Of a DNA stretch of 64,000 nucleotides, positions 8,581 through 16,717 are shown one piece after another. The DNA lies in NCBI GenBank assembly GCA_036960485.1, contig JBALXS010000007.1, positions 1-64,000 of the forward strand, read 5' to 3'. The translations under genes and the position numbers were made by a program. How positions within the stretch are numbered: the first letter of the stretch is position 1; every line of letters begins with the position of its first letter. The stretch comes from Rs1 sp036960485 (GTDB lineage Bacteria; Pseudomonadota; Gammaproteobacteria; Pseudomonadales; Balneatricaceae). Below the pieces are notes generated by a model that ran no database searches, was not told the origin of the DNA, and worked only from the letters and a program-made list of their open reading frames with translations.

Positions 8581-10005
8581 TTAGAAGCCAAATAGGGAGT
8601 GTGCGAAGAACTTATCCGCCACGGTATTCAAGAAAATCAATAACAAGACGACGGGGATAAATGTGCCCAGTGAAATATTGAGGTACTTCTGCATCAGTGA
8701 GCCCTCAAAGCCTTCATTTCCTTCACACAGCTCTTGGTTAAATGCTTGCTTCTTCCAGCGATAGCTAACGAATAGACAAACCAATAAGCCATTTAATGGC
8801 AGAATAGTATCGTAAAATATATCAATAATGACATCAAAGAGTGATTTAACTCCGCTGCCGTAACTCACCATTTCGCTTAAGAAGCCAACCATACCCAGCG
8901 AGAGGCTTGCTAGCACCATTAAAGAACCGCCAAAAACACCAGTGGTTAATAACGCTTTTTTACGGCTGTGTTGTTTTTCATCCATTAAGTAGGCAACAGG
9001 TACTTCAATGATAGATACTAGTGAAGTGATGGCTGCGAAAAAGACTAATAAGAAGAATAAAGTGGCGACAGAGCTAGCGCCAATAAAGCCAATAGAACTT
9101 TGCAGTGCGAGGAATATCTTAGGTAGTAAGACAAAAATCAACCCCACAGAAGAGTCACTCAGTTCGCTCGGATTAACTTCAGGGTTAAACGAGAAGATCG
9201 CTGGCATCACCATTAAGCCGGCGATAAAAGCGACTGTCGTATCGGCTAAGGCGACCATCTTCGCAGAACCGACAATATTAGTGCGAGAGCTTAGGTAGGA
9301 GCCGTAAGTCACCAAAATTCCCATGCCTAGAGAGAGTGAGAAAAAAGCTTGAGATAGGGCGCCGTTAATCACTGAAGCGGTTATCTTTGAAAAATCTGGA
9401 ATTAAGTAAAACGCAACGCCTGCCGCGGCATTATCGAGTGTTAATACGAAAATAACTAAGCCGATCAACATGAAAAATAGCGCAGGCATTAATATTTTAG
9501 AAATTCTCTCTATTCCATCCTGCACTCCTACTTTCAAAATCAAGTAGATAATCACTACTACACCAAGCATCGCTGAAAATATATGACTGCTGCTGATGTA
9601 AGATCCGAAGGTGCCGTCCGTCGCTAGAAATTCTAACTCACCGGTAGCTGCCATGAAAAGATAGCCCAAAATCCACACACTAATAACGGTGTAAAATACG
9701 GCGATCATAAAGGGTGTTAACATTCCTAAGAAACCGGCAATACGCCAATAGGCACTGCGCTTTGCTATATGGTTATAAGCGCCAACAGGTCCTTTTTTTG
9801 TGTTGCGGCCCATGGCTAATTCAGCAATCATTACTGGTAGACACAAGGCGACCACAAATAAAGCGTAAACGACTAAGAATGCGCCACCACCATTTTTAGC
9901 TGCATTCACTGGAAATCCGACTAAATTACCAATACCTACTGCACTTCCTGCAGCGGCTAGAATAAAACCTAACCGCGATCCAAACTGTTCTCTATTTTCG
10001 TTCAT
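8581..10005 (-). CDS. sodium-dependent transporter, NSS/SNF family
   Basis: 474 residues, within the range of bacterial neurotransmitter:sodium symporters, which import amino acids or related small molecules with Na+. The N-terminus carries the family signature (FGSRLGFILAAAGSAVGIGN then VGFPVNAAKNGGGAF), with the unwound helix 1 sodium site, and ELAMGR follows at the end of helix 2. About eleven to twelve hydrophobic helices can be counted, the eleven-helix form being common in bacteria. The substrate cannot be told from the sequence. It is transcribed alone with its own terminator. Confidence 0.93.
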   Translation of the reverse strand: MNENREQFGSRLGFILAAAGSAVGIGNLVGFPVNAAKNGGGAFLVVYALFVVALCLPVMIAELAMGRNTKKGPVGAYNHIAKRSAYWRIAGFLGMLTPFMIAVFYTVISVWILGYLFMAATGELEFLATDGTFGSYISSSHIFSAMLGVVVIIYLILKVGVQDGIERISKILMPALFFMLIGLVIFVLTLDNAAAGVAFYLIPDFSKITASVINGALSQAFFSLSLGMGILVTYGSYLSSRTNIVGSAKMVALADTTVAFIAGLMVMPAIFSFNPEVNPSELSDSSVGLIFVLLPKIFLALQSSIGFIGASSVATLFFLLVFFAAITSLVSIIEVPVAYLMDEKQHSRKKALLTTGVFGGSLMVLASLSLGMVGFLSEMVSYGSGVKSLFDVIIDIFYDTILPLNGLLVCLFVSYRWKKQAFNQELCEGNEGFEGSLMQKYLNISLGTFIPVVLLLIFLNTVADKFFAHSLFGF

Positions 10006-10546
10006 AATTGACCTTAAAATTTAAATTTACACGCCTTGTTAGCACCAATAGCGCAGGTCGATTATCTCATCTTTGAAGGGCTGTTTTGTAGCGATTTATT
10101 GCTGATGAGCGAGTAAAAAATGAGGTTGATTAATATTTATCCGAATAAGAATATACTTGCTGATGATCTGTTACGACTGCTCGTTGAAGTGGGAGTTTTT
10201 TGTATCTCAAGGAGCTTGTTTGCCAGTGCCAACAACTTTTGATCTATCATCCTGTGGAGGCTGACATAGTCTAAACTATGCAAAACTAGAGCTAAGTTCA
10301 AGTAATGCAAATTGGTAAAATTGATATTTTTTAAAGCCGTTAAGTCATTGCGATTAGCTAATAATATTCTGAGGGATGCAATTGACTAACTATATATATT
10401 GATTAGTTTTTGTTCAGTCTAGTGTTTGAATGCTCAGTATTGCCATATATCGTCAGGATATTAATTTGGCATGAAAAATATGTGCATATTTGCCATCCAA
10501 GTTTTTGTTGAGTTTTATTGATGACTGATGCATTATTAGCGGAAAA
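10006..10546. other. intergenic region between divergent genes
   Basis: About 540 AT-rich bases between the divergent symporter and PilZ genes. It must hold the promoters of both, but I cannot single out a convincing -35/-10 pair. No RNA gene is seen. Confidence 0.4.
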
Positions 10547-11248
10547 ATGGAGATAACAAAGCAAGCTATGGATATAGATAATGAAATTGTTAATGGCTTT
10601 ATAAATCATTTAACGCCGGGCAAAGTAATAGACCTTCAACTTGGTAGCCTAGACCTGGTTAGAATAAAACCCACTGTTATCGGTATAGATTTAGGACGAT
10701 ATTTACTGATAAAACTCCCAAGTAAATTAAACCCCGCTGAATATACCGATGTACTTATACCGGGAAGCACTGCAATTGTGCGTTATATTCTTGACGGAGA
10801 ACACGGTGAATGTATTGCTTTTTCAACGACCATACAACAGGTATCGATAACACCTAACCGATTAATTTTTTTAAACTATCCTCTGCGTATTGAAAATCGC
10901 CAACTTCGAACACATCAACGTGATAAAACTCATTTACCGGCTCAACTATCACCAAGTAAAGTTAATGATGAACTAACTGGTAATTGTATTAGTGGCTATA
11001 TAATTGATATTTCCGCTCATGGTTGTCTCTTTTCATTTAGGCCTTCTGAAGGAAAAGGGGGAGTCAAAAAATGTCCTGTCTATATCGCAATAAAACTAGT
11101 GGGTGTTGAGCAACCATTAATTATAAGCGCCCATGTTAAAAACAATCGCAGAGAGAATGGCCATATCTTGGTTGGGATTATGTTTGATGAATTATCACTA
11201 ATGAAAGTATCGACGCTACTTGAAGATATGGCTATTGATTTAGAGTGA
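10547..11248 (+). CDS. PilZ-domain protein with YcgR-like N-terminal domain
   Basis: 233 residues with the two-domain layout of flagellar-brake type c-di-GMP receptors. An N-terminal beta domain (about 20-115, ending in FLNYPLRIENRQ) is followed by a PilZ domain. The PilZ c-di-GMP motifs are present: RxxxR at R121-R125 (RTHQR) and DxSxxG at 154-159 (DISAHG). It would bind the second messenger made by cyclases such as the one at 3927-5594 and change motility or surface behaviour. No membrane segment is seen. A start at the internal ATG at 10568 is possible but has no better ribosome binding site. Confidence 0.85.
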   Translation: MEITKQAMDIDNEIVNGFINHLTPGKVIDLQLGSLDLVRIKPTVIGIDLGRYLLIKLPSKLNPAEYTDVLIPGSTAIVRYILDGEHGECIAFSTTIQQVSITPNRLIFLNYPLRIENRQLRTHQRDKTHLPAQLSPSKVNDELTGNCISGYIIDISAHGCLFSFRPSEGKGGVKKCPVYIAIKLVGVEQPLIISAHVKNNRRENGHILVGIMFDELSLMKVSTLLEDMAIDLE

Positions 11249-11350
11249 TATTGCACACTCGGCTAACAGTACCCGCTGTGAATACACTTGTTACTATTGC
11301 TGTATCCTTATGCAGCCTGTCAATAGAACCGATGAGTAGCAAAACAATAG

Positions 11351-11452
11351 ATGCTCGAAAGGCTTCCTGAGCTTGATGGAGCATTTTGCGTTGATGTTTC
11401 ATTGACTGATAATCGAATCGAAATAGATTTTAGTGTATTGAAAATGCAGTAG
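11351..11452 (+). pseudogene. possible short RAYT transposase remnant
   Basis: The reading MLERLPELDGAFCVDV matches, at about ten of sixteen positions, MLDRLAEIDAVFCIDV in the RAYT copies at 2.3-2.9 kb. It then loses similarity. No other part of the gene is visible around it. It is probably a scrap of a third copy, but the match is short. Confidence 0.35.
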
Positions 11453-11674
11453 GCAGTATCAGGTTTGTTGAGAGTTGCTGATTATGGATCGCTTATTTGT
11501 CTGAATTCCTTTCAATATGAAAATAAAAAAGCCCCTAAAATAAAACCCAGTGTTGTTTAATGCCTAAGTTTTAAACTGGCTCAAGTGCTATCTCTAGTAA
11601 TTTTATGGCGGCCTGTGGGTTTTCCTTACACTGCAGCAAAACAATCGCAAAAAATCGAGTTACAAAGCCTAAAT

Positions 11675-12010
11675 ATGGATAGAGCAGAAGCACTTAATCA
11701 AATCATCATATTCGGTGAATTTCGTGATACAGCATTCAAGGAACTTGTTAAGTTTGGCTTGGCCTTCGACAGCGATGCTGAAACCATTGAAGTTAGCAAT
11801 CAAATATTAGCTGGGGTGTTGGCAATGTTTATAGCTGATACTATCACCTTAGATGATCTTGAAGAATGGGCGAGTTTTGTTGAATCTCGCGATGATATAA
11901 ACTATTCAACAATAGAGGGCTATGTTTATGCTCTTGCAAACCCCGAGCTTATGGGCGGAGTTGATAAAAATAAAATTGCTAAAATGTTGCAGTTACTAAT
12001 GGCTGCATAA
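11675..12010 (+). CDS. hypothetical small acidic protein, 111 aa
   Basis: The reading MDRAEALNQIIIFGEFRDTA is followed by LDDLEEWASFVESRDDINY and YALANPELMG. The pattern of a helical protein with LEEWAxxxExRxDI and LANPEL occurs in a family of small uncharacterised bacterial proteins, some near toxin-immunity loci; I cannot name it. The start at 11675 is preferred over an upstream in-frame start at 11585 because the extra residues look non-coding. No signal peptide or membrane helix. No toxin partner is evident. Confidence 0.65.
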   Translation: MDRAEALNQIIIFGEFRDTAFKELVKFGLAFDSDAETIEVSNQILAGVLAMFIADTITLDDLEEWASFVESRDDINYSTIEGYVYALANPELMGGVDKNKIAKMLQLLMAA

Positions 12011-12201
12011 CAAGAGTACTAATTTCGGTGGCTAGTGCTGTGCTCGCGCCGCTCTTACTTACTCTCTGAAGTGTTAATTGCAGACACTTATATGAGAAAA
12101 AAACTACTCACCCAGTATGAAGCTCGATACTATTTCTCAACTTCAAATAGCTATATTAATCTTAATCTCTGGCGCTGTTTTCAGGCCATTAAGGATCAAT
12201 C

Positions 12202-12831
12202 ATGCCATTACAAAATAGAGTAACTCCTAAGGGTAAGTTAGCGATTGCCGATGCTCGCGGGGCCTTTCTCGGAAACAGGGGAATACTTCATGATGAGCAC
12301 AGCAACATCATCGCACCTTGGAGGCATAAATCATGGGTGACGTGCCAGTTATCATTCAAAGGAGCTAAAAGAGCACTGTTTTCGGCGCATAATTACTCTG
12401 AGTTGTTTTTCTTAGATGAAGCGACTGCGTTTTCAGCAGGGCATCGTCCATGTGCTTACTGTCGTAGAAGCCGTTTTAATGAGTTTAAGCAATCTTGGCT
12501 AGAGGCTATTAGTAAAGACTTAACCCTTTCACTTTCTGTTACTGCCATTGATAAACAATTACATTTAGAGCGTGCGATTAGAGGAGGTGGGAAAGTGAGC
12601 TATACCACTGAGTTTGAAAATATTGCTCAAGGTACTTTTATAGAAAAAAAAGGTGAGGCTTATCTATTGTACAAAGGTGTTTTAAAGCGTTGGACGCATC
12701 ACGGTTATGCGCAGAGTTTGCCTTTACCCACTGCAAAAGAGCAAGTAACAGTGTTAACGCCTTTTTCTATCGTGCAGCTGTATAAAAACGGCTTTGAGCC
12801 TCAAGTACACGAATCTGCATTAGTGGGCTAG
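12202..12831 (+). CDS. conserved hypothetical protein with CxxC motif, 209 aa
   Basis: The ATG is preceded by AAGGATC at a good distance. The product shows strongly patterned segments (GAFLGNRGILHD, APWRHKSWVTCQL, YSELFFLDEATAFSAGHRPC, then AYCRRSRFNEFKQSW). They suggest a conserved protein family found in proteobacteria without an assigned function. HRPCAYCRR could form half of a metal site. It is soluble and has no signal peptide. The next gene, fdxA, is convergent. No function is proposed. Confidence 0.75.
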   Translation: MPLQNRVTPKGKLAIADARGAFLGNRGILHDEHSNIIAPWRHKSWVTCQLSFKGAKRALFSAHNYSELFFLDEATAFSAGHRPCAYCRRSRFNEFKQSWLEAISKDLTLSLSVTAIDKQLHLERAIRGGGKVSYTTEFENIAQGTFIEKKGEAYLLYKGVLKRWTHHGYAQSLPLPTAKEQVTVLTPFSIVQLYKNGFEPQVHESALVG

Positions 12832-12836
12832 AAAAT

Positions 12837-12858
12837 AGCCATTGAGCTGGTAATGGCT
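12837..12858. terminator. weak hairpin between convergent genes
   Basis: A 7-bp stem AGCCATT / AATGGCT with an eight-base loop lies just after the stop of the 209-aa gene and before the stop of convergent fdxA. On the minus strand it is followed by ATTTTC. It may serve as a weak bidirectional terminator. Confidence 0.4.
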
Positions 12859-12886
12859 TGCGGTGAGAAATGTAAAACAATGGTAA

Positions 12887-13210
12887 TCAGACAATCAAGT
12901 GCTCTCTTTTATTGGCAACGCCATCCCATTGTTTAGCCTCAGCAGAGGCTTCTTTAACTTGTGTTATTATTGGCCAAACTTCAGCGAGTTGCGCGTTAAG
13001 CTCAAGGTACTGTTCCATCCCTTCGGGCAAATCATCTTCTTGAAAGATAGCGTCTGCGGTGCATTCAGGTACACATAGCTCGCAATCAATACAGATAATA
13101 GGATTGATGGCTAAAAAATTTGGACCTTCATGGAAAGCATCAACAGGGCAAACTGAGACGCAATCGGTGTATTTACATTTAATGCAGTTATCAGTGACAA
13201 CAAAAGCCAT
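12887..13210 (-). CDS. fdxA: ferredoxin FdxA, 7Fe-8S type
   Basis: 107 residues, the standard length of proteobacterial FdxA, a cytoplasmic low-potential electron carrier. The N-terminal half binds one [3Fe-4S] and one [4Fe-4S] cluster. Cysteines are seen in CIKCKYTDCVSVCPVDAF and in CIDCELCVPECTADAI. The C-terminal extension (YLELNAQLAEVWPIITQ) is typical of this subtype. It is transcribed alone, divergent from the FAD-dependent dehydrogenase downstream. An electron link between the two is possible but not shown. Confidence 0.97.
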   Translation of the reverse strand: MAFVVTDNCIKCKYTDCVSVCPVDAFHEGPNFLAINPIICIDCELCVPECTADAIFQEDDLPEGMEQYLELNAQLAEVWPIITQVKEASAEAKQWDGVANKREHLIV

Positions 13211-13430
13211 ATAATTCTTCGCAACTTTGATTTGATTTCTGTTAAACTTCCGCGCGAAGTATAACCCATAGTGCCGGGATCATACGGATTCAATTATGAA
13301 TTTCAATGTTTTTCGATACTATCAAGTGCACCAAACAAGTGCGCTCAATTGATTTCATCAAACGATGAAAATCATCTGCTCAGTATACTGCATCATTTTA
13401 ACGGCCAAGTAACATAAATCTGGAAAAACC

Positions 13431-15041
13431 ATGATACGCCTCTCTAATATTAAACTCGATCTCGATCACTCTGAACAAGCACTCACACAAGCTATTTTGA
13501 ATATGCTTAGTATCTCGGCTGAGGAATTAATTGACACAGTAGTGTTTCGCCGCGGTATCGACGCGCGTACTAAAAATCGCATTTACCTGCTTTACACCCT
13601 TGACGTGACCACTTCCAAAGATGCAGCACTGCTTGAAAAATTTGCTAATAACCAATCGATTAAAGCAACTCCTGATATGCGTTATAAGTATGTGGCTAAA
13701 GCACCTGAAGAGTTAGGCGATCGCCCGGTAGTTGTAGGTTTTGGACCTTGTGGTCTGTTCATTGGTTTAGTGTTGGCGCAGATGGGTTATAAACCGATTA
13801 TTTTAGAGCGCGGTAAAGAAGTGCGTGAGCGCACGAAAGATACCTTTGGTTTCTGGCGTACTAAAAAATTAAATACAGAATCAAATGTACAATTTGGGGA
13901 AGGCGGCGCTGGTACTTTCTCTGACGGTAAATTGTGGACCCAGATTAAAGATAAAAAGCATTATGGCCGTAAAGTATTTAATGAGTTCGTAGAAGCCGGC
14001 GCACCTGAAGAAATTTTATACGTGAGTAAGCCGCATATTGGTACGTTTAAGCTGGTTAGCATGGTCGAGAAAATGCGCGCTAAAATCATTGCACTGGGTG
14101 GGGAAATTCGTTTCAGCGCACGTGTTGATGATCTACATATTGAGCACGGGCAAGTGCTAGGTTTGACCTTGGCAGACGGCTCTGAAATAAAATCTACGCA
14201 CATTGCGATGGCGATAGGGCACAGTGCGCGCGATACTTTTCAGATGATCCACGATAAAGGTGTTTATATTGAAGCGAAGCCTTTCTCTGTTGGATTTAGA
14301 ATCGAGCACAATCAATCGGTTATCGATAAAGCATTGTTTGGCGATTTTGCTGGGCATGCTATTTTAGGTGCTGCTGATTACAAATTAGTGCATCACTGTA
14401 AATCTGGTCGTTCTGTTTACAGTTTTTGTATGTGCCCAGGCGGCACAGTGGTTGCAGCAACATCTGAAGAACATGCAGTTGTTACCAACGGTATGAGCCA
14501 GTATTCACGTAATGAGCGCAACGCTAACAGTGCTATCGTGGTGGGTATTGATCCAAGTGATTATCCTGATCATCCTTTAGCGGGTATTGAGCTGCAACGC
14601 CAACTTGAAAAAGCGGCGTATGTACTTGGCGGCGAAAACTATGATGCACCAGCTCAGTTAGTCGGTGATTTCATGAAAGGTAATTCGTCACAAACGATTG
14701 GAGGGGTTGAACCTTCATATAAGCCGGGCGTTAAATTAACGGATATGACTCGCTTATTACCACAATATTGCATTGATGCGATGCGCGAAGCAATCCCTGA
14801 ATTCAATAAAAAGATTCGTGGTTTTGCCATGGAAGACGCAACGCTGACAGGCGTTGAAACCCGTACATCATCGCCTATAAGCATTAAGCGCGGCGCTGAT
14901 TACCAAAGTATTAATACTAAAGGTTTTTACCCAGCGGGTGAGGGTGCAGGCTATGCAGGCGGTATTATGTCATCGGCTATTGATGGTATTAAAGTGGCGG
15001 AAGCGATGGCACTTAGTATTAATGAGAGTGCTGCTAAATAA
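13431..15041 (+). CDS. FAD-dependent dehydrogenase (COG2509-like), 536 aa
   Basis: A large cytoplasmic flavoprotein. An N-terminal domain of about 95 residues is followed by an FAD-binding Rossmann motif (VVVGFGPCGLFIGL, about 100-113). Then come QFGEGGAGTFSDGKLWT and the C-terminal GFYPAGEGAGYAGGIMSSAI, the FAD-binding ATG-type motif of this family. Length and order match the uncharacterised NAD(P)/FAD-dependent oxidoreductases found in most gammaproteobacteria. The substrate is unknown. It is monocistronic, with an intrinsic terminator after the stop. Confidence 0.93.
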   Translation: MIRLSNIKLDLDHSEQALTQAILNMLSISAEELIDTVVFRRGIDARTKNRIYLLYTLDVTTSKDAALLEKFANNQSIKATPDMRYKYVAKAPEELGDRPVVVGFGPCGLFIGLVLAQMGYKPIILERGKEVRERTKDTFGFWRTKKLNTESNVQFGEGGAGTFSDGKLWTQIKDKKHYGRKVFNEFVEAGAPEEILYVSKPHIGTFKLVSMVEKMRAKIIALGGEIRFSARVDDLHIEHGQVLGLTLADGSEIKSTHIAMAIGHSARDTFQMIHDKGVYIEAKPFSVGFRIEHNQSVIDKALFGDFAGHAILGAADYKLVHHCKSGRSVYSFCMCPGGTVVAATSEEHAVVTNGMSQYSRNERNANSAIVVGIDPSDYPDHPLAGIELQRQLEKAAYVLGGENYDAPAQLVGDFMKGNSSQTIGGVEPSYKPGVKLTDMTRLLPQYCIDAMREAIPEFNKKIRGFAMEDATLTGVETRTSSPISIKRGADYQSINTKGFYPAGEGAGYAGGIMSSAIDGIKVAEAMALSINESAAK

Positions 15042-15070
15042 CCACTGATGAATGTTGCTAGTAAAGATCT

Positions 15071-15094
15071 AGGGCCAAATTTGGGCCCTTTTTC
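15071..15094 (+). terminator. intrinsic terminator of the FAD-dependent dehydrogenase
   Basis: Stem AGGGCC / GGCCCT with loop aaatttg, followed by five T. It lies 30 bases after the stop codon. Confidence 0.9.
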
Positions 15095-15203
15095 ATAGCA
15101 AATGACAGATATAGGGTTAGTTGAATTAAGTACTTTTTGTATATTTTGAAATGCTTTTTATTTTTAACAACAGTAGCTAAAGGAGCTTCTATTCGCTCAT
15201 GTT

Positions 15204-15231
15204 AAACTTCAAAACCTAAGTTTTGAAGTTT
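15204..15231. repeat. perfect 12-bp inverted repeat
   Basis: AAACTTCAAAAC, loop ctaa, GTTTTGAAGTTT. There is no T-run directly after it. It lies between the dehydrogenase terminator and an epimerase pseudogene on the other strand and could act as a transcription stop for the latter or be an element trace. Confidence 0.75.
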
Positions 15232-15253
15232 AGTAGTAAGCACTTTTTACCTA

Positions 15254-15700
15254 CTAGTAAAGCCATTTACCCATGTTTTCGACTACTAATTTTATGATTG
15301 TCGCCGGCATGTTCAAAAACGTAGGATGCATTAAAATCTTGCCTAAAGCTTCAGCTTGCAGCGCTGCGAACTTCCATTTGACACTAAAACACTAGAAAAA
15401 CTTTCATCTGTAAGGCTATTTTTACTGATCATGGCAGCTGTTGTTTCAATTCCATAATAGCCAATTGCAGGGCTACTAATAAACAATGCGGGCTTATGTG
15501 TTAATTGTTTAAAGTAACTGATAAATTCTCGGATTGTTTCTAAGCGGCTTTCAAGTATTTTATGCATTTGCTCTTTAATCCATCGCTTATGCAATGAGTT
15601 CGCCTGCTAAATTGATAGCAGCGTCAAATGTTTCATTTAAGGTGATTTGGCTGAAGTTGTTGATCGCTTTAATATTAGAATCGGCGAATGCTGTATTTAG
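15254..15700 (-). pseudogene. TIGR01777-family NAD-epimerase (YfcH/SulA-like), decayed
   Basis: On the minus strand, pieces of a sugar-nucleotide-epimerase-like protein appear in successive frames. They are NETFDAAINLAGELIA, KRWIKEQMHKILESRLETIR with ISSPAIGYYG (the SAxxYYG catalytic motif) and DESFSSVL, and finally ALGKILMHPTFLNMPATIIK. In intact members these occur in this order over about 300 residues. Here there is a frameshift after INLAGELIA, a frame change plus a large deletion after the middle piece, and no N-terminal Rossmann motif. It is a clear pseudogene. Confidence 0.8.
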
Positions 15701-15805
15701 AAGATTTACCACAAAGTAAGCTAAGCAGTGTTTACAGCTCAAGTTTGCTGTTCGCTTAGTGTTGACTTAGTGGATATTAGATAGAATGTTTGGTCGCGAA
15801 GCACC

Positions 15806-15860
15806 GAGAGAATAGGTCTAGCCAAAATTTGGCAAATGTTAACCCGTTTAGACGCTTTGT
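15806..15860 (+). repeat. 55-bp contig-end repeat, left of the gap
   Basis: Bases 15806-15860 are identical to 15961-16015 on the other side of the N block. A 55-base overlap equals a common k-mer length in de Bruijn assemblers and suggests two contigs sharing an end rather than a biological repeat. Confidence 0.85.
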
Positions 15861-15960
15861 NNNNNNNNNNNNNNNNNNNNNNNNNNNNNNNNNNNNNNNN
15901 NNNNNNNNNNNNNNNNNNNNNNNNNNNNNNNNNNNNNNNNNNNNNNNNNNNNNNNNNNNN
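15861..15960. other. assembly gap of 100 N
   Basis: Exactly 100 unknown bases, the customary placeholder for a scaffold join of unknown size. The identical 55 bases on both sides suggest the true gap may be zero or negative. Confidence 0.98.
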
Positions 15961-16015
15961 GAGAGAATAGGTCTAGCCAAAATTTGGCAAATGTTAACCC
16001 GTTTAGACGCTTTGT
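15961..16015 (+). repeat. 55-bp contig-end repeat, right of the gap
   Basis: Identical to 15806-15860; see that entry. It continues into the rest of the CBS pseudogene. Confidence 0.85.
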
Positions 16016-16097
16016 TGTTTGCAAGTACATGCTTTGCAATATCTGCCAACACAGCAGCACCGTAAGGGTTTTTATCGAGCATCGCGAACAGGATCAT

Positions 16098-16454
16098 GCC
16101 TGCGCCAACGCTGCTGAGAAATGCTAGTAAGCTAGTTTCTCTTCATAAAAAACATTCACTGTAGTTTACTCTGAGATTAAATCTTAGCGCGACTAGGGTG
16201 GTTGTTTTGAATGAATAAACCTCAATGTATAACCTCATCCATTTTTAAATGTTGTACTTAACTCGCTATTACGCTGTTTTCAAAGAGTGCAAACTAGCAA
16301 TGCGCTGAATGATGGTTTTCTATCATAATCTAGTTATGTTAATTATTAAATCATTGTTATAATTGGTTTTTATATATTATGTTCCATAAAATAATCTAAC
16401 AGGTAAAAGCGATCAAGAACCGAAAAACTCCTTTTAATAGCAAAAATTAAATTG
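16098..16454. other. intergenic stretch upstream of the amide operon
   Basis: About 350 AT-rich bases without a gene. It separates the CBS remnant from the operon promoter and may hold upstream regulatory sites; none is recognisable. Confidence 0.4.
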
Positions 16455-16484
16455 TTGACACTCTATCCTTGCTTAAGGTACTCT
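16455..16484 (+). promoter_or_regulatory. sigma-70-like promoter of the amide operon
   Basis: A perfect -35 TTGACA at 16455-16460, an 18-base spacer and TACTCT at 16479-16484. Transcription would begin near 16491, just before the leader hairpins. Confidence 0.65.
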
Positions 16485-16501
16485 GTTTTAACATTCATTT
16501 G

Positions 16502-16541
16502 GCAGTGCTATAAACACTGCACAAATAACGGCAACGAAGCC
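16502..16541 (+). promoter_or_regulatory. candidate ANTAR-binding leader hairpins (antiterminator)
   Basis: Hairpin 1 is GCAGTG-ctataaa-CACTGC (16502-16520). Hairpin 2 is GGC-AACGAA-GCC (16530-16541), whose six-base loop has A at position 1 and G at position 4, the signature of the second hairpin in ANTAR RNA targets. Hairpin 1 has a seven-base loop and lacks that signature. The 3' side of hairpin 2 overlaps the first bases of the terminator stem, so the two structures exclude each other. AAATAAC (16523-16529) can also pair with GTTATTT (16552-16558), which would lengthen the antiterminator. An AmiR-like ANTAR protein is encoded in the same operon. Confidence 0.65.
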
Positions 16542-16588
16542 TCATATAATTGTTATTTATCGATAGCAATTATATGAGGTTTTTTTTT
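16540..16588 (+). terminator. leader terminator (attenuator) of the amide operon
   Basis: A 13-bp perfect stem CCTCATATAATTG / CAATTATATGAGG around a 14-base loop, followed by nine T (16580-16588). It lies between the promoter and the first gene and so must be read through for the operon to be expressed. Confidence 0.93.
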
Positions 16589-16717
16589 GCCTAAAATAAC
16601 AATAAAAACGGTAATCGAGTTTTATGCAACGCTCTTTAGTTGACTCTTAAAGATTATAGTCACAGAGACAATACGCAATGTTATTCGATAGTTTTTAAAT
16701 ATAAGGCTTTCGGTCCG

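Larger units (their letters stand above)
15739..16097 (-). pseudogene. CBS-domain protein remnant, interrupted by the assembly gap
   Basis: The minus-strand reading NPYGAAVLADIAKHVLANNK, then ASKRVNICQILARPIL, closely resembles DSYGIVVLADIAKYVLAKDR, then APERVNIYEIMAKPII in the intact CBS gene at 25283-25684. If the duplicated 55 bases and the N block are collapsed into one copy, the frame continues SVLRDQ and ends early. The second CBS motif is missing. It is therefore a truncated paralogue of the CBS protein in the DUF1538 cluster. Confidence 0.7.

Noticed and set aside
12035..12223. Open frame of 62 codons overlapping the start of the 209-aa gene
   Set aside because: Non-ATG start, no ribosome binding site, overlap with a well-supported gene, no protein pattern.
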